Source: Nostoc sp. NMS7 | Lineage (GTDB): Bacteria; Cyanobacteriota; Cyanobacteriia; Cyanobacteriales; Nostocaceae | DNA: 64,000 nt | Assembly (NCBI RefSeq): GCF_017115085.1 | Contig: NZ_JABXKJ010000148.1 | Coordinates: 50,236 to 114,235, forward strand | Direction of reading: 5' to 3' | Shown here: positions 38,631-48,951 of the stretch, piece by piece | Position numbering within the stretch: position 1 is the first letter of the stretch | Layout: every line of letters begins with the position of its first letter | The notes under the pieces: generated by a model | The model's database searches: none | Told to the model about the DNA's origin: nothing | The model's input: only the letters and a program-made list of their open reading frames with translations | Program-made: the position numbers and the translations under genes

Positions 38631-39791
38631 ATGAGAATTCTTTTTCTAGATCAAAGCGGTAAACCAGGCGGTGCCGAATTATGTTTAATAGATATTGCTA
38701 AACCATATGGCGTTGGCTTTGCCAGCCGTAGGCATCGCGCTTTGGTAGGTTTATTTGCAGATGGGCCATTTAAAGATTTACTACAGCAAAATCATATCCC
38801 AGTAGAAGTTCTTGCAACTCAAGCAATCCAAGTTCGTAAAGAAAGCAGTTTAGTACAAGGATTGAAGAGTCTCGGACAACTTGCACCTTTGATTACTAAA
38901 GTAGTTAAAAAAGCGCGTGAATACGATTTAATCTATGCCAACACTCAAAAAGCATTAGTTGTCGGAGCATTAGCAAGTTTCTTCAGCCATCGCCCTCTCG
39001 TTTATCATTTACATGATATTCTTTCCACAGAACATTTCAGCCAAACTAATCTTCGCATCGCTATTAACTTAGCTAATCGTTTTGCATCATTAGTAATTGC
39101 TAATTCCCAAGCTAGTAAAACAGCCTTTGTGCAAGCCGGAGGACGCGCAAACCTCATCGAAGTTGTCTATAACGGCTTTGATCCGAAAATTTATCAAACT
39201 GATGAGTATGATATTAATAAATTACAGCAACAGTTAGGATTAGAAGGGAAATTTGTAGTCGGACACTTTAGCCGTCTTGCACCTTGGAAAGGACAGCATA
39301 TTTTAATTGATGCCCTTGCCAAATGTCCGCAAGAGGTGACAGCAATTTTAGTGGGTGATGCACTATTTGGCGAACAAGATTACGTCCAAAAGTTACACCA
39401 ACAAGTTGCTGAACTCGGACTAGAAAATCGCGTCAAATTTTTAGGATTTCGTTCTGATATTCCCCAGTTAATGGCAGCTTGTGACTTGGTGGCGCATACC
39501 TCAACTTCGCCAGAACCCTTTGGTAGAGTGATTGTAGAGGCAATGCTATGTGCAAAACCTGTTGTTGCAGCAAAAGCTGGGGGTGTAATAGAATTAGTAG
39601 AACATGGATTTAATGGTTTTCTAGTGACACCAGGAGAACCCCAGGAACTTGCACAAGTAATCATCACCTGTCTTCAGGAGACGGAAATAACTGCAAGTAT
39701 AGCCAATAATGCCAAGACTACTGCTAGTCGGCGTTTTGATGTTGCAATTATTAATCAGCAAATTGCTCAACTGCTGTCCGACAGATTCTAG
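38631..39791 (+). CDS. GT4-family glycosyltransferase
   Basis: A 386-aa GT-B enzyme. N-terminal ILFLDQSGKPGGAELCLIDI, then PLVYHLHDILS, the hinge NGFDPKIYQ, FSRLAPWKGQHILIDALAK and donor-site SPEPFGRVIVEAMLCAKPVV. Residues FASRRHRALVG after position 26 look like an in-frame translation of a gccgtaggcatcgcg dispersed repeat. Probably co-transcribed with the preceding glycosyltransferase in surface-glycan synthesis (inference from position). Confidence 0.9.
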   Translation: MRILFLDQSGKPGGAELCLIDIAKPYGVGFASRRHRALVGLFADGPFKDLLQQNHIPVEVLATQAIQVRKESSLVQGLKSLGQLAPLITKVVKKAREYDLIYANTQKALVVGALASFFSHRPLVYHLHDILSTEHFSQTNLRIAINLANRFASLVIANSQASKTAFVQAGGRANLIEVVYNGFDPKIYQTDEYDINKLQQQLGLEGKFVVGHFSRLAPWKGQHILIDALAKCPQEVTAILVGDALFGEQDYVQKLHQQVAELGLENRVKFLGFRSDIPQLMAACDLVAHTSTSPEPFGRVIVEAMLCAKPVVAAKAGGVIELVEHGFNGFLVTPGEPQELAQVIITCLQETEITASIANNAKTTASRRFDVAIINQQIAQLLSDRF

Positions 39792-39829
39792 TTACCTGAT
39801 TAATCTACAATCCAACATATTGCAAACTC

Positions 39830-40255
39830 CCCGCTTCGTTGCTATCCCGCCCGAAAATGAATTTTCGGGCTAATAGCTCAAGTCGGTTTAAACCGACTAA
39901 TGACAGTAGTTTTAGTCCGTTGAAACGCACTTTTGCTATTAGCCAGTGACTTGAGTCACTGGCGGTTTTGGTGACGCAGATATTTCAGGCGATCGCATCG
40001 CATTAACCGAGTACCGTGGGTTTAAATCCCCCGGTTCAAAAAATAAGCCAGTTTTGGGTCGGGGTCTGTCTTGCAAAGTTGCTCCTCTACAGCGCTTCTC
40101 TGCGAGACGCTTTGCGAACGCGCATCCTGCGGCGGGGGAGACCCCAAGACCGCAATGCAGCGCTAAATCCCCATCACAAAACTTAATTACGAATTACGTT
40201 AGCGTAGCGTTAGCGAGTCATCGTTCGCTTTTAGCGTCTCGTAGAGAGCGTCATT
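39830..40255. repeat. Compound hairpin repeat and dispersed repeats
   Basis: Perfect small hairpins cccgaaaatgaattttcggg, agtcggtttaaaccgact and agtgacttgagtcact share linkers ctaatagc and attagcc with copies near 29645 and 42908. Further on are tctctgcgagacgctttgcg and gttagcgtagcgttagcgag repeats. No gene supported in 39792-40271. Confidence 0.5.
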
Positions 40256-40271
40256 ACGAATTACGAATTAT

Positions 40272-40541
40272 TTAAGCCACTTCCCGCAGTTGTGGTTGTG
40301 ACGGCACACTCACTTCTGGAAATGAAAGCGAAAGTTGTTCGGCTTGAGGTACCGCCGCTTGCTGCAAAACTTGAACTTCGATATTCACGCTCACCAAATA
40401 ACTGCCTGTATCAGCACCAACCGCTTCAGCAATTAGTTTGGCAATATCTGGGCGTTTGGCAGTCAGGGGGTCACGTAAAATACATCGATCCCATTCATGC
40501 TTGGCAGTCGGATTGAGGTTGAGAATATAATGCTTTATCAT
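40272..40541 (-). CDS. Small hypothetical protein
   Basis: About 89 aa from MIKHYILNLNPTAKHEWDRC (the frame extends to 40595). Middle segment RPDIAKLIAEAVGADTGSYL, then VSVNIEVQVLQQ and a polar tail. Composition and the ATG placement suggest a real cytoplasmic protein; family not recognised. An AT-rich stretch tatattatagtata upstream (40619-40633) could serve its promoter. Confidence 0.5.
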   Translation of the reverse strand: MIKHYILNLNPTAKHEWDRCILRDPLTAKRPDIAKLIAEAVGADTGSYLVSVNIEVQVLQQAAVPQAEQLSLSFPEVSVPSQPQLREVA

Positions 40542-40891
40542 CGAACTAACCCTTGAATCCATCTTCCAGAAGGTTTTCACAAAGCCGTTATGCATTTGGC
40601 TAGGCTTTGTGGACGCTATCTATATTATAGTATATTTGTACTAAGATGGGCGATGTCTGAGTGAGAAAGTAGGGAAGATAGACCATTAGAGGATTTAATA
40701 CCCCCATCACCATCTAATTTGTCCCCTTGTCCCCCTGTCTCTTCCTTCAACTTTTCCTTTCTCTCTAATTTGGTAGCAAGGCTGAATCTCCAATCCCTAA
40801 TCCCAGAAAATCTGCCCATAGGTTATTTATAATACAAAGCTATTGCAACTAAGCTTACAAAGCAACACCTAATTTTTAGATAAATCGCTAT

Positions 40892-42166
40892 ATGCCAGAT
40901 ATCTATATTATTGAGCTATTTGTGATTGGTCTACTTTTGCTGATGGTAACATTAGGGTCCGGTTGGATTGCTCGCTTACCTCTTTCTTTTGCGATTATCT
41001 ACCTAATAGTTGGTATTTTTCTAGGCCCTTACGGCTTCGGGCTGATTCAATTACGTCGGGATGGAGTTTTCAACGCTGAACTGCTAAAGAGAATAACAGA
41101 ACTTGTGGTACTTATTTCTGTGTTTGGCTGCGGCTTAAAAATTGTTCGTCCTCTCAAATTGCGGGTTTGGGATATTACGACGCGATTGATTATATTTCTG
41201 ATGCCAATTTCAATTTTTGCTCTGGCTGCTGTGGGTAAATTATTTTTAGGGATGAATTGGGGAGAAGCGATTTTATTAGGAGCAATTCTCGCACCTACCG
41301 ATCCAGTATTAGCATCCGAAGTACAACTGACCGATACAAACGACCAAGATGAGTTGAGATTTGGTTTAACTTCCGAAGGTGGATTAAATGATGCTTTAGC
41401 TTTTCCCTTCGTTTATTTTGGCATTTATGCCTTAAAAGATGACAACTGGGGGAACTGGTTTAAACAGTGGATTATGGTTGATTTAATTTGGGCGATCGCA
41501 GTTGGTATCGTCATGGGAATTGTTGTTGCCAAATCTATAGTTTGGATTGAACAAAAAATTCAAAAACGCCGTGCTGCCGATGAGTTAATGCAAGACTTTA
41601 TTGCTATCAGCACAATTCTAATAACTTATTCCTTAACAGAAATGGTGAATGGCTATGGATTTCTGGCAGTATTTGTGGCTGGGTTAGTTGTCCAACGCAG
41701 TTACAGAAATTCGGAAAAACCGCTAGCACAATTAGAATTTGTTAAGCAAGTTGAAAAGCTGCTGGAAGTTGGGACAATTTTAATATTGGGTTCAATATTA
41801 TTATTCAAGCCAATGCTCAATTATGCTATGCAATCTTTGTTAGTGATAACTTTGTTATTCTTGATTATCAGACCTGTAGGAGTTTGGATTAGCACAATAG
41901 GTAAACGTCCTCTAGACTCACGCCGCCGAACCTTTCACCCAGGAACTCGGTGGTTATTTGGATGGTTCGGTATTCGCGGTGTAGGATCTTTATATTATCT
42001 TGCCTATGCCTTTGGTCATGGTTTAAAAGGTGAAGTAGGCGAACAAATTGCTTGGATAACTTACACTACTATTGTAGTTTCGGTGATTGTGCATGGAATT
42101 AGTGCAACTCCATTAATGAAGTGGTATGAGCGCGATCTTGTTAATCAGAGAAACGCTACTCCATAA
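40892..42166 (+). CDS. Cation:proton antiporter, CPA1/NhaP type
   Basis: A 424-aa membrane protein with about twelve helices. The ion-site motifs GAILAPTDPVLASEVQ and TSEGGLNDALAFPFV (Asp pair) are those of NhaP-like Na+(K+)/H+ antiporters; a charged loop (VWIEQKIQKRRAADELM) and GWFGIRGVGSLYYL follow. It should exchange monovalent cations for protons across the inner membrane for pH and salt balance. Short cytoplasmic C-terminus without regulatory domain. Monocistronic as far as visible. Confidence 0.9.
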   Translation: MPDIYIIELFVIGLLLLMVTLGSGWIARLPLSFAIIYLIVGIFLGPYGFGLIQLRRDGVFNAELLKRITELVVLISVFGCGLKIVRPLKLRVWDITTRLIIFLMPISIFALAAVGKLFLGMNWGEAILLGAILAPTDPVLASEVQLTDTNDQDELRFGLTSEGGLNDALAFPFVYFGIYALKDDNWGNWFKQWIMVDLIWAIAVGIVMGIVVAKSIVWIEQKIQKRRAADELMQDFIAISTILITYSLTEMVNGYGFLAVFVAGLVVQRSYRNSEKPLAQLEFVKQVEKLLEVGTILILGSILLFKPMLNYAMQSLLVITLLFLIIRPVGVWISTIGKRPLDSRRRTFHPGTRWLFGWFGIRGVGSLYYLAYAFGHGLKGEVGEQIAWITYTTIVVSVIVHGISATPLMKWYERDLVNQRNATP

Positions 42167-42316
42167 ATGTCGGGTGTGTTATGCCAAAGGCTAATGCACC
42201 TTAAATTGTTAATGCTGCCGTACTTGCGGCGATAACACACCCGATAATTTAATAGCAAATAAAACCTCTCCTGAAAGAAGAGGTAGGCAAGAAGTTGGGG
42301 GTTAGGTTTATATTTC

Positions 42317-42706
42317 CTATTTACCTGTCACCTTTTCAATAACTTCTTTCGCTTTTTCACCAAAACTTTCTGGGGGATTTTGTTCTTTCTCTGCTTTCAA
42401 ATTCCTTTCGTAAGTCTTCTCTATAGTATTAAGGTTTGTTGAATCTTTTATTGCTTGCTCATAAGCTTCTTCTCGCTTTTCTTCTTGAATGCCAACACCT
42501 GGGTCATATTCATTAGCACGATTAATTTTTTCTTCAGAATTTGGTTTATACTCTGGAGGTACTAGTTTTAATTCTTCAAGAGTAGTTGCATAACTAGCTT
42601 GCTGAACGAAAATTAAGGAACCTGATAAGCTGATGAAAATCATTAAGCTAACAACAAAAAAGCTCGAACGTAACACTTGCTTTAAAGTTAATAGAATTTT
42701 TTGCAT
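42317..42706 (-). CDS. Small secreted or periplasmic hypothetical protein
   Basis: A 129-aa protein with a classic signal peptide (basic start MQKILLTLKQVLRSS, hydrophobic FFVVSLMIFISLSGSLIFV, cleavage near ASYA). The mature part is short, charged and helical (EEKREEAYEQAIKDS, EKAKEVIEKVTGK-like end). GGAGG at 42715-42719 supports the start. Family not recognised with certainty; similar small proteins are widespread in Nostocales. Confidence 0.7.
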   Translation of the reverse strand: MQKILLTLKQVLRSSFFVVSLMIFISLSGSLIFVQQASYATTLEELKLVPPEYKPNSEEKINRANEYDPGVGIQEEKREEAYEQAIKDSTNLNTIEKTYERNLKAEKEQNPPESFGEKAKEVIEKVTGK

Positions 42707-42907
42707 GAAAGAAACCTCCTGTTTTTATGTTATGAGCCTTGGTCATGTATAAATAGATTTGATATTTCAGACTCACAGGCATCCTAAATGTTTAGGTACA
42801 GTTTTTACTTCTACCGCAGGGTATATTAATTTGTAACTGTAGTTCAGTTAATGCTATCTGAACCTTTTACGACTTAGGACTACGTGTATTTTTGTAATAG
42901 TCAAATT

Positions 42908-42985
42908 GTCGTGCTTACTGATATCCCGCCCAGAACTCAAGTTCTGGGCTAATAGCTCAAGTCCACTCAAGTGGACTAAAATTTA
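42908..42985. repeat. Compound small-hairpin repeat
   Basis: cccagaactcaagttctggg and agtccactcaagtggact hairpins joined by ctaatagctca, the same design as at 39830. The remaining 42707-43216 gap holds only dispersed repeats. Confidence 0.5.
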
Positions 42986-43216
42986 TACTCTATTATCTAG
43001 CAATACGCTTGGTGTTACCCATAAAAACCTTAACCTGCGTAGGTTGGGGAGCCACTGCGTTGGGCGGCTCTGCCGACTTAAAGCAAGTGGCGTTTGAGGA
43101 ACAACCCGCAGATAACCCAACAATTAACGCTTGATGTTGAGTTTCACTTCCCTACGGGACGCTGTTCGCGTTCGTTCTACCCAACCTACAATTATCCTTA
43201 ACCCTAGCGTATTCAG

Positions 43217-44323
43217 CTATAACCAACTGTGATTAATTTTTATTCCTCGACTTTCCATTACCTCTTCAAATAAATTTGTTGGTAGTGCTTCTTCTACAGG
43301 AAAAACACCTGGTTTCTTAAGTTTACCTTCTAGCAATAACTGGGCAATACTACCTGTGCCGCAACCAGAAGCCACTGCTGTATTTTCATGCACTACAGTT
43401 GAGCAATAAACGGCTGTTTCACCATTTTTTTGCCCTGTAACTTCACAACGAACTGCTACCCCAATTCCACTAAAATTATTAGTAATATCTGTCATCGAAT
43501 GGCTGACATGAGACAGAAATTCAATCATGTAACGACGCTGCATTAACCACTTGGGAAAAATGTGTGCCGCAATCCAAGTTAGGTGATTGTAAAAATCGGG
43601 AACAGACCCGAACTTAGTAATTACAGTTTTAACTGATGGGAAGGCGTTGGGTAGTGTAAAGGTTTCTGGCATATCAAACCAGTAAACTCCAGTGCGTCCA
43701 TATGGAGGTGGAAACTCAACTACTTCTCTTTGACTATAAGGCTTGATTAACTTCCATTTTCCATCTATCCAAGTCTCAAAAGGATATTGTAACCCCAAAA
43801 AAGTTGTCCGCATCACTGTAATGCCAGCACCACCAGAACCCGAAACCAAATAACTTAAATGGATCTTTTCTGCTTGATCAAATTCTTCAACACCTTGACG
43901 TACCATGCTGTTAGAAATACCAGGAAAAATGCCACTATTAATAATTGCCGTCACACCAGCAGCAGCAGCTTGTTCATGGAAATTCAGAGCTTTGCTGGTA
44001 TAAGAACGATGGTCGCTGACATCTAGATAATTAACGCCTTGAGAAATACAGGTTTCGAGAACATTAGTATCTCGATAGTGAAATGGCCCAGCACAATGGA
44101 TGACTAAATTAGAGTTTGCGATCGCATCTCGGAGTTTGTCAACTTCTGCCAAGTCCAATACCAAAAACTGCACTTGTCCTCCCGAAGACAAGCTAACAGC
44201 CCTCCCAAACTCCGCAGAACGTCCAGTAATCGTAATTTGTGCGTCCGTATGGGTAGCTAGATCGTGAGCAACAGTGCTACCAATCCGCCCCCGTCCACCA
44301 AGAATTAAAACGCTGTCTCTCAT
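43217..44323 (-). CDS. Saccharopine-dehydrogenase-like NAD(P)-binding protein
   Basis: A 368-aa protein with an N-terminal Rossmann fold: SVLILGGRGRIGSTVAHDL (GxGxxG variant), FLVLDLAEVDKL, LVIHCAGPF and VNYLDVSDH. The C-terminal half (GSGGAGITVMRTTFLGL, TTVVHENTAVASGCGTG) fits the saccharopine dehydrogenase/trans-acting enoyl reductase group. The substrate is unknown. Start MRDSVLILGG at 44323. Confidence 0.8.
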   Translation of the reverse strand: MRDSVLILGGRGRIGSTVAHDLATHTDAQITITGRSAEFGRAVSLSSGGQVQFLVLDLAEVDKLRDAIANSNLVIHCAGPFHYRDTNVLETCISQGVNYLDVSDHRSYTSKALNFHEQAAAAGVTAIINSGIFPGISNSMVRQGVEEFDQAEKIHLSYLVSGSGGAGITVMRTTFLGLQYPFETWIDGKWKLIKPYSQREVVEFPPPYGRTGVYWFDMPETFTLPNAFPSVKTVITKFGSVPDFYNHLTWIAAHIFPKWLMQRRYMIEFLSHVSHSMTDITNNFSGIGVAVRCEVTGQKNGETAVYCSTVVHENTAVASGCGTGSIAQLLLEGKLKKPGVFPVEEALPTNLFEEVMESRGIKINHSWL

Positions 44324-44432
44324 TACTCCGGATCAGCAACACTAACCTTATTTCATCAGTTATCTGTCTTGTTTGCCATCGGTTATAAGTATGATTTATA
44401 GCATTTAATAAAATTCCGGCTCTAATACTTGT

Positions 44433-44496
44433 AAACAAGTTTGTAGTAAGGACTTCAGTCCTTATTTTCTAAGCACTAAAGTGCTTACTACAAACT
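44433..44496. repeat. Imperfect inverted repeat (TTTGTAGTAAG family)
   Basis: tttgtagtaaggacttcagtcc ... aagtgcttactacaaac: outer arms are complementary and two inner mini-hairpins (ggacttcagtcc, gcactaaagtgc) sit between. Related to the hairpin at 5741-5783. Between two minus-strand genes. Confidence 0.5.
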
Positions 44497-44520
44497 ATTC
44501 ATTACTAACTTGACAAAATA

Positions 44521-46035
44521 CTATATTTGCGCCTGAATTTGCCTGACTACCGTTAGCGCCGAATAACTCACCCCAGCAGTACCTTCGCCTGGATGGGTGG
44601 AGTCACCGACTAACCATAGATGCTCGATTGGTGTACGATTGGCGAACCCAAAGGGGCCAAAGGTGGGGATTCTTTGACCTATACCGCCAACTATACCGCG
44701 ATCGCGGGCTGTGAAATGGGCAAAGGTGCGCGGTGTTGCAGCTTCTTGATGAATAATAGTTTCTGATTTGAGATAGAAATATTCGGCAAGACGAGCGATC
44801 GCTTGCAGGGTATACTTTTGTTTGAGTCCTTCATAATCATCAGTCTGCCACCACGGAGTCGGATCGACAAATGAAGAAGCGATAATTGTTGCTTTACCCT
44901 CCGGTGCGCGACCGTCTCCAGGATGACTGACGGAAACGAACAGGGAATTATTCTCGCCAATCGGGCCATCAGCATCATACATAAATTGTAAGTGGGGTGG
45001 ACATCCTAGCGGAATCGCACTGGCATCTACACCTAAATACACCACAAATGCGCCTGATGCTTGGGGCAGTTTTTCCACCCGATTTTTATAACCAGATGGA
45101 GCGTTTTCTCCTAATAATTGCACCAAGTTTTGCACGGTGACATTAGTAACTATGTGGTCGGCTGCTTCTGTCCAGACTTCGCCAGTTTTCTGATTTTTAA
45201 TGACTACAGCAGTAGCTTTGCTATTCTCTACTTTGATTTCTTTTACAGTGTGGCGCATCAACAATTTACCGCCATCTCTTTCTAAAGATTGTACTAGGCG
45301 ATCGCTTAATACTTGCATACTTCCCTGGAAGTGAAACAATCCTTGAGGTAGTTGGGATACACTCAATGCTGTTGCCGCATAAAGTAATGCTGTTTCTTCT
45401 GCATCCACCTGGGAATACAACTTCAGTTGCAAATCCAAAAAAGTCCTCAGTCGTTGGTCATTTCCCACTCCACATAATCGTAAAGCATCTCCTACGGTCA
45501 ACAAAGTGAAGGGTACAGTAATTAATGTACTGGGACGCATCGCTTGAGTTAGCTGCCACAAATCCCATAAATTACGTGGTGGTAGCACCGGATCGCGTCC
45601 TTGAAATTCCCAACTGGCATTAAATAAAGTTGCGATCAATTGCCAGAACGGTTCGCTACCGGGAAACTGTTTTTGTCGTTCCTCTTGCCATTTTTTTTGG
45701 TCACGCCAAATATTAATCGGTGTAATTTCCCCAGGTAAATACACCGCACAAGCAGGATCACAAGGCGTTGCTTCCGGTAAATCTATTTTTAATTCTGAGA
45801 AAATGCGGTGGTGAATTCCCCCTGGTTCCAACCCCGCCACCTGAGTTGCACCCACATCAAAGGTAAATCCCTGCCGTTTAAACGTCGAAGCACAGCCTCC
45901 GGGGACGAGAGCTTGATCTAAAATTAAGACGCTGTAACCTCTACGAGCTAATAATGCTCCAGTAGTCAGTCCACCTATTCCCGCACCGATGACGACAATA
46001 TGAGATTTACTTTTGTCAAGAGAAATGCTGGACAT
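44521..46035 (-). CDS. crtD: Carotenoid 3',4'-desaturase CrtD-like FAD oxidoreductase
   Basis: A 504-aa phytoene-desaturase-family flavoprotein. N-terminal dinucleotide motif VVIGAGIGGLTTGALLARRG, then LDQALVPGGCASTFKRQGF; C-terminal FAD motif LWLVGDSTHPGEGTAGVSYS. The segment DVGATQVAGLEPGGIHHRIF is typical of the cyanobacterial CrtD group, which introduces the C-3',4' double bond in myxol glycoside synthesis; the related CrtH isomerase is the main alternative. Membrane-associated. Monocistronic. Confidence 0.78.
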   Translation of the reverse strand: MSSISLDKSKSHIVVIGAGIGGLTTGALLARRGYSVLILDQALVPGGCASTFKRQGFTFDVGATQVAGLEPGGIHHRIFSELKIDLPEATPCDPACAVYLPGEITPINIWRDQKKWQEERQKQFPGSEPFWQLIATLFNASWEFQGRDPVLPPRNLWDLWQLTQAMRPSTLITVPFTLLTVGDALRLCGVGNDQRLRTFLDLQLKLYSQVDAEETALLYAATALSVSQLPQGLFHFQGSMQVLSDRLVQSLERDGGKLLMRHTVKEIKVENSKATAVVIKNQKTGEVWTEAADHIVTNVTVQNLVQLLGENAPSGYKNRVEKLPQASGAFVVYLGVDASAIPLGCPPHLQFMYDADGPIGENNSLFVSVSHPGDGRAPEGKATIIASSFVDPTPWWQTDDYEGLKQKYTLQAIARLAEYFYLKSETIIHQEAATPRTFAHFTARDRGIVGGIGQRIPTFGPFGFANRTPIEHLWLVGDSTHPGEGTAGVSYSALTVVRQIQAQI

Positions 46036-46348
46036 TGATTAGTTTCTTTAAAATTCTTAATACTTTTACTTATAATTTTACCTTCTCTGAAAGTTAAATA
46101 GTGACCTAACCCCCAACCCCTCTCCCAATATGCTATGCATTACCTGGATCTTTCTTAACAAACAGACAAAATTCTTAAAAGAAGACGAAAACGGTTGATA
46201 GGTATAGTTTTAAGGGACTCAAGACTTGCGGCAGAGCCGCAATGAGTTGCATTTCTAGCCTCTGGCTAGAAACGAGGTTTTAAAGGAGTTTTGACTTAAG
46301 TTGACACCAATGCTGTGCATCTACATTACCACATTATAAATTGGTAGA

Positions 46349-47989
46349 TTACTTATTATTAGGTGGAATATGACGTTGGCGCAGCTTAGGAGATGTAGCC
46401 AATTTCCAGACCGAATAATAGTTGTCACTGCAAACAATATCTGTCTTTAATTTATACTTTTTTTCGATTTTTTCGTGCCAAGTCTCTGAAGGATTGAATA
46501 AAAAAACATCAGTAAACCCATCAGGAATTTTGGGAATTTTTTGACTGTTCACCAACAGAAATCGTACTTTTGGTTCCAAAAGATAACTCAGAGAAAAGAC
46601 ATTACCATAATTGTTACCCAAAGCATCACTAATCAAAAGTGGGCGAGTACTTTGATTGATGATTTGAGCAACTTGAGAATTGTCATAACTCATACCCTTA
46701 TTCCACCAAGTTTCAGCCTGAGAACTCACCTTAGAAGAAATCAGACCACAAATAATCACTAATCCCATGATTATTTGCCAAATGCTCTGGCGTGACATAC
46801 TCCTATTATATAGTTGCGTAGCTAGTAGGTAAGCAACAGTCACTTGGATTCCTAAATAAGATGGTATTAAATATGGTTCGGTAGATGCTTGTACACCCCC
46901 AGCAATTAAACTTGGCAGTATTAGTGGTAGTGCTGGCACTACAATCAATGTGATTAAAAAAAACCAGACTTTATAGTTAGTTGTTCGACAAAGAAAATAA
47001 ATTGAATATCCTACCAAAGTTAAAAAAACTGGTGTAATTAAATAATTTAGAAGATTGTCTGATCTAAGGTCTATATCAAAAAAAATCCGGCTTAACTGCA
47101 TCATTAAAAATGGAAATATAGGCATCAAAGATAACTGTGTTGTTGTCTTATCTGCTGAAATTAAAAATTTAAAAAACTCACCCGACACAATTGTTAGCCA
47201 AGGCATGAAGGCTAAAAAAGCTATTAGCGATGCTAATAGATAAGTTCTGACAGTTTCAGTCAACTGACATTTGGCAGTGATGATCACATAAATTCCGTGA
47301 GCAACTGCTACAAATGCACTCCAAAGAAATGTATAAAGACTGATGGCTAAAGTTACTGCATAAATGCTCCAGATAGCAAATAAATCTGGTTGTTGTCTTC
47401 CTTTTACATCTTGTGATTCCAGCCGCATTGCTTGCAGCAGAGATGCACTGGATAGTAATATAGTGACTAACCAGAGGATATATTCTTGTGCTTCTTGGGC
47501 GTATACTAGATGAATTGGAGAGATGGCTATGAGTGCGATCGCTACACCTGGAACCGATAATGGCACATTAAATAATTCTCGGCATAGCCAATAAACACAA
47601 GGGAAAACCAGCAAACTGATGCAGGCAGATAAACTTCTAATTGCCGTCACCGAATTCCCAAAGATTTGCATCCACAATCTGGCTATTACATAATACAACG
47701 GTGGATGCTGAGAATCTTCTTTTGCTAAAGTCATAATTGTGTCATTTAAGCTTTTTTCGGGATTTACACCTTGAAACTGGGCAAAACTTTCTTCACCAAT
47801 GACACGATTATTAAAAAGTTGCTGTTTTGCTTGATTAATTGTGTAACCAGAAATCCGCAATGAGGTATAAGTTTCATCATGCCAGAAAACTTTGCTATCA
47901 AGGTTAAAAAAGCGAAACAATATACCCATCACCAATAAGACAATCATTAAAAATCGCAACCAACTCGGAGCAAATTTGAGATGGCGCAT
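46349..47989 (-). CDS. GT39-like polytopic membrane glycosyltransferase
   Basis: About 546 aa from MRHLKFAPSWLRFLMIVLL (start 47989; frame open to 48034). Roughly ten transmembrane helices. The first periplasmic loop contains FWHDETYTSLRISGY, where the acidic pair and position after helix 1 match PMT/ArnT-like (GT39/GT83) enzymes using a polyprenyl-linked sugar, and SQHPPLYYVIARLW follows. Acceptor unknown. Confidence 0.77.
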   Translation of the reverse strand: MRHLKFAPSWLRFLMIVLLVMGILFRFFNLDSKVFWHDETYTSLRISGYTINQAKQQLFNNRVIGEESFAQFQGVNPEKSLNDTIMTLAKEDSQHPPLYYVIARLWMQIFGNSVTAIRSLSACISLLVFPCVYWLCRELFNVPLSVPGVAIALIAISPIHLVYAQEAQEYILWLVTILLSSASLLQAMRLESQDVKGRQQPDLFAIWSIYAVTLAISLYTFLWSAFVAVAHGIYVIITAKCQLTETVRTYLLASLIAFLAFMPWLTIVSGEFFKFLISADKTTTQLSLMPIFPFLMMQLSRIFFDIDLRSDNLLNYLITPVFLTLVGYSIYFLCRTTNYKVWFFLITLIVVPALPLILPSLIAGGVQASTEPYLIPSYLGIQVTVAYLLATQLYNRSMSRQSIWQIIMGLVIICGLISSKVSSQAETWWNKGMSYDNSQVAQIINQSTRPLLISDALGNNYGNVFSLSYLLEPKVRFLLVNSQKIPKIPDGFTDVFLFNPSETWHEKIEKKYKLKTDIVCSDNYYSVWKLATSPKLRQRHIPPNNK

Positions 47990-48159
47990 AAGTAGTTTTC
48001 CCAATAATTTTTCTAAAATAATCCAGTCAGGCATTGGGCTGGATGAGGTGCGATCGCTAGGAATTATATCTGAGTTTGTTCATCAGACATCGCTAAGGTA
48101 CTTTGAGTGAGAGTGATCTGATTTGAAAGATTAATAAGTCGTTAGGTTAAAAGAGAGTT

Positions 48160-48951
48160 TTACAATATTTGGTAATGCCATCTAGGAAAATCTTTGCTAT
48201 TAGATATAGTTAAAAAATCAATAGTCTGAAACTGTCTATCAATAGCTGGAATACTGCATATTTTAGCTCCAATATTCAAATATGCCTGCAAAACTTTAGG
48301 AATTTCAACATTAGATGAATCTGGACAAGTTTGAGGCAGTTCTAGACAAGATTGTGAATTTGGATAAACCAAAATACTTGGATGCATCAAGCCATTCTGC
48401 TGAAAATAATCATAAGCACAAGTAGCTTGCCAAGGGGATTGTGTTAGTAATGATGCACAGCCAAAGAAATATTGGTTTTTACTCCAGATAAGATAATTTG
48501 CCAGCCCTTCCCAGAGTAGCAAAAGCGCCTGACTATTGCGATATTCTTTAGCTATACATGCACGCCCAACTTCAACTGATGCCTGAAGCACAGAATTAGG
48601 AATCGCATTAAGATTAAATATATCGGCAGCATCAAAGCCTAGTCTTTGAGAAGCCATTGTATAGGTTTGCATCCGATAAGTTCCAATTGTTTTACCCGTT
48701 TCTTTAGAGATCAGGATTAAATGATGGCAAACCGCATCAAACTTATCTATATCCATCTGGGTAAAGTTAGAAGCAGAAAATCCCAAGCCTAGTTCAAGAT
48801 TAAAAACTTCAAAGCGCAACCGAAAAACTGATTCTAATTCTTTTTCGGTTGATGCCAGTCGTAGGATATATTTTTCAGTTTGAAGGACGGGAAAATCTTC
48901 AATAGTGGGAAGATTCAGTGAGAAATTGATCTTGCGTCCAGAAACTTCCAT
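48160..48951 (-). CDS. GNAT-type N-acyltransferase
   Basis: A 263-aa protein with the GNAT-like core of the OlsB/hemolysin-acyltransferase group: YILRLASTEKELESVFRLRFEVFN, DKFDAVCHHLILISKETGKTIGTYRMQ, ASVEVGRACIAKEYRNSQAL and LLLWEGLANYLIW. Expected acyl donor is acyl-CoA or acyl-ACP. The acceptor (amino acid lipid or autoinducer-like) is undetermined. It sits ~170 bp upstream of the GT39-like gene on the same strand. Confidence 0.75.
   Translation of the reverse strand: MEVSGRKINFSLNLPTIEDFPVLQTEKYILRLASTEKELESVFRLRFEVFNLELGLGFSASNFTQMDIDKFDAVCHHLILISKETGKTIGTYRMQTYTMASQRLGFDAADIFNLNAIPNSVLQASVEVGRACIAKEYRNSQALLLLWEGLANYLIWSKNQYFFGCASLLTQSPWQATCAYDYFQQNGLMHPSILVYPNSQSCLELPQTCPDSSNVEIPKVLQAYLNIGAKICSIPAIDRQFQTIDFLTISNSKDFPRWHYQIL

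Noticed and set aside
40625..40819. 64-codon minus-strand frame
   Set aside because: Lys/Glu/Gly-rich low-complexity translation of cctgtctc-type DNA.
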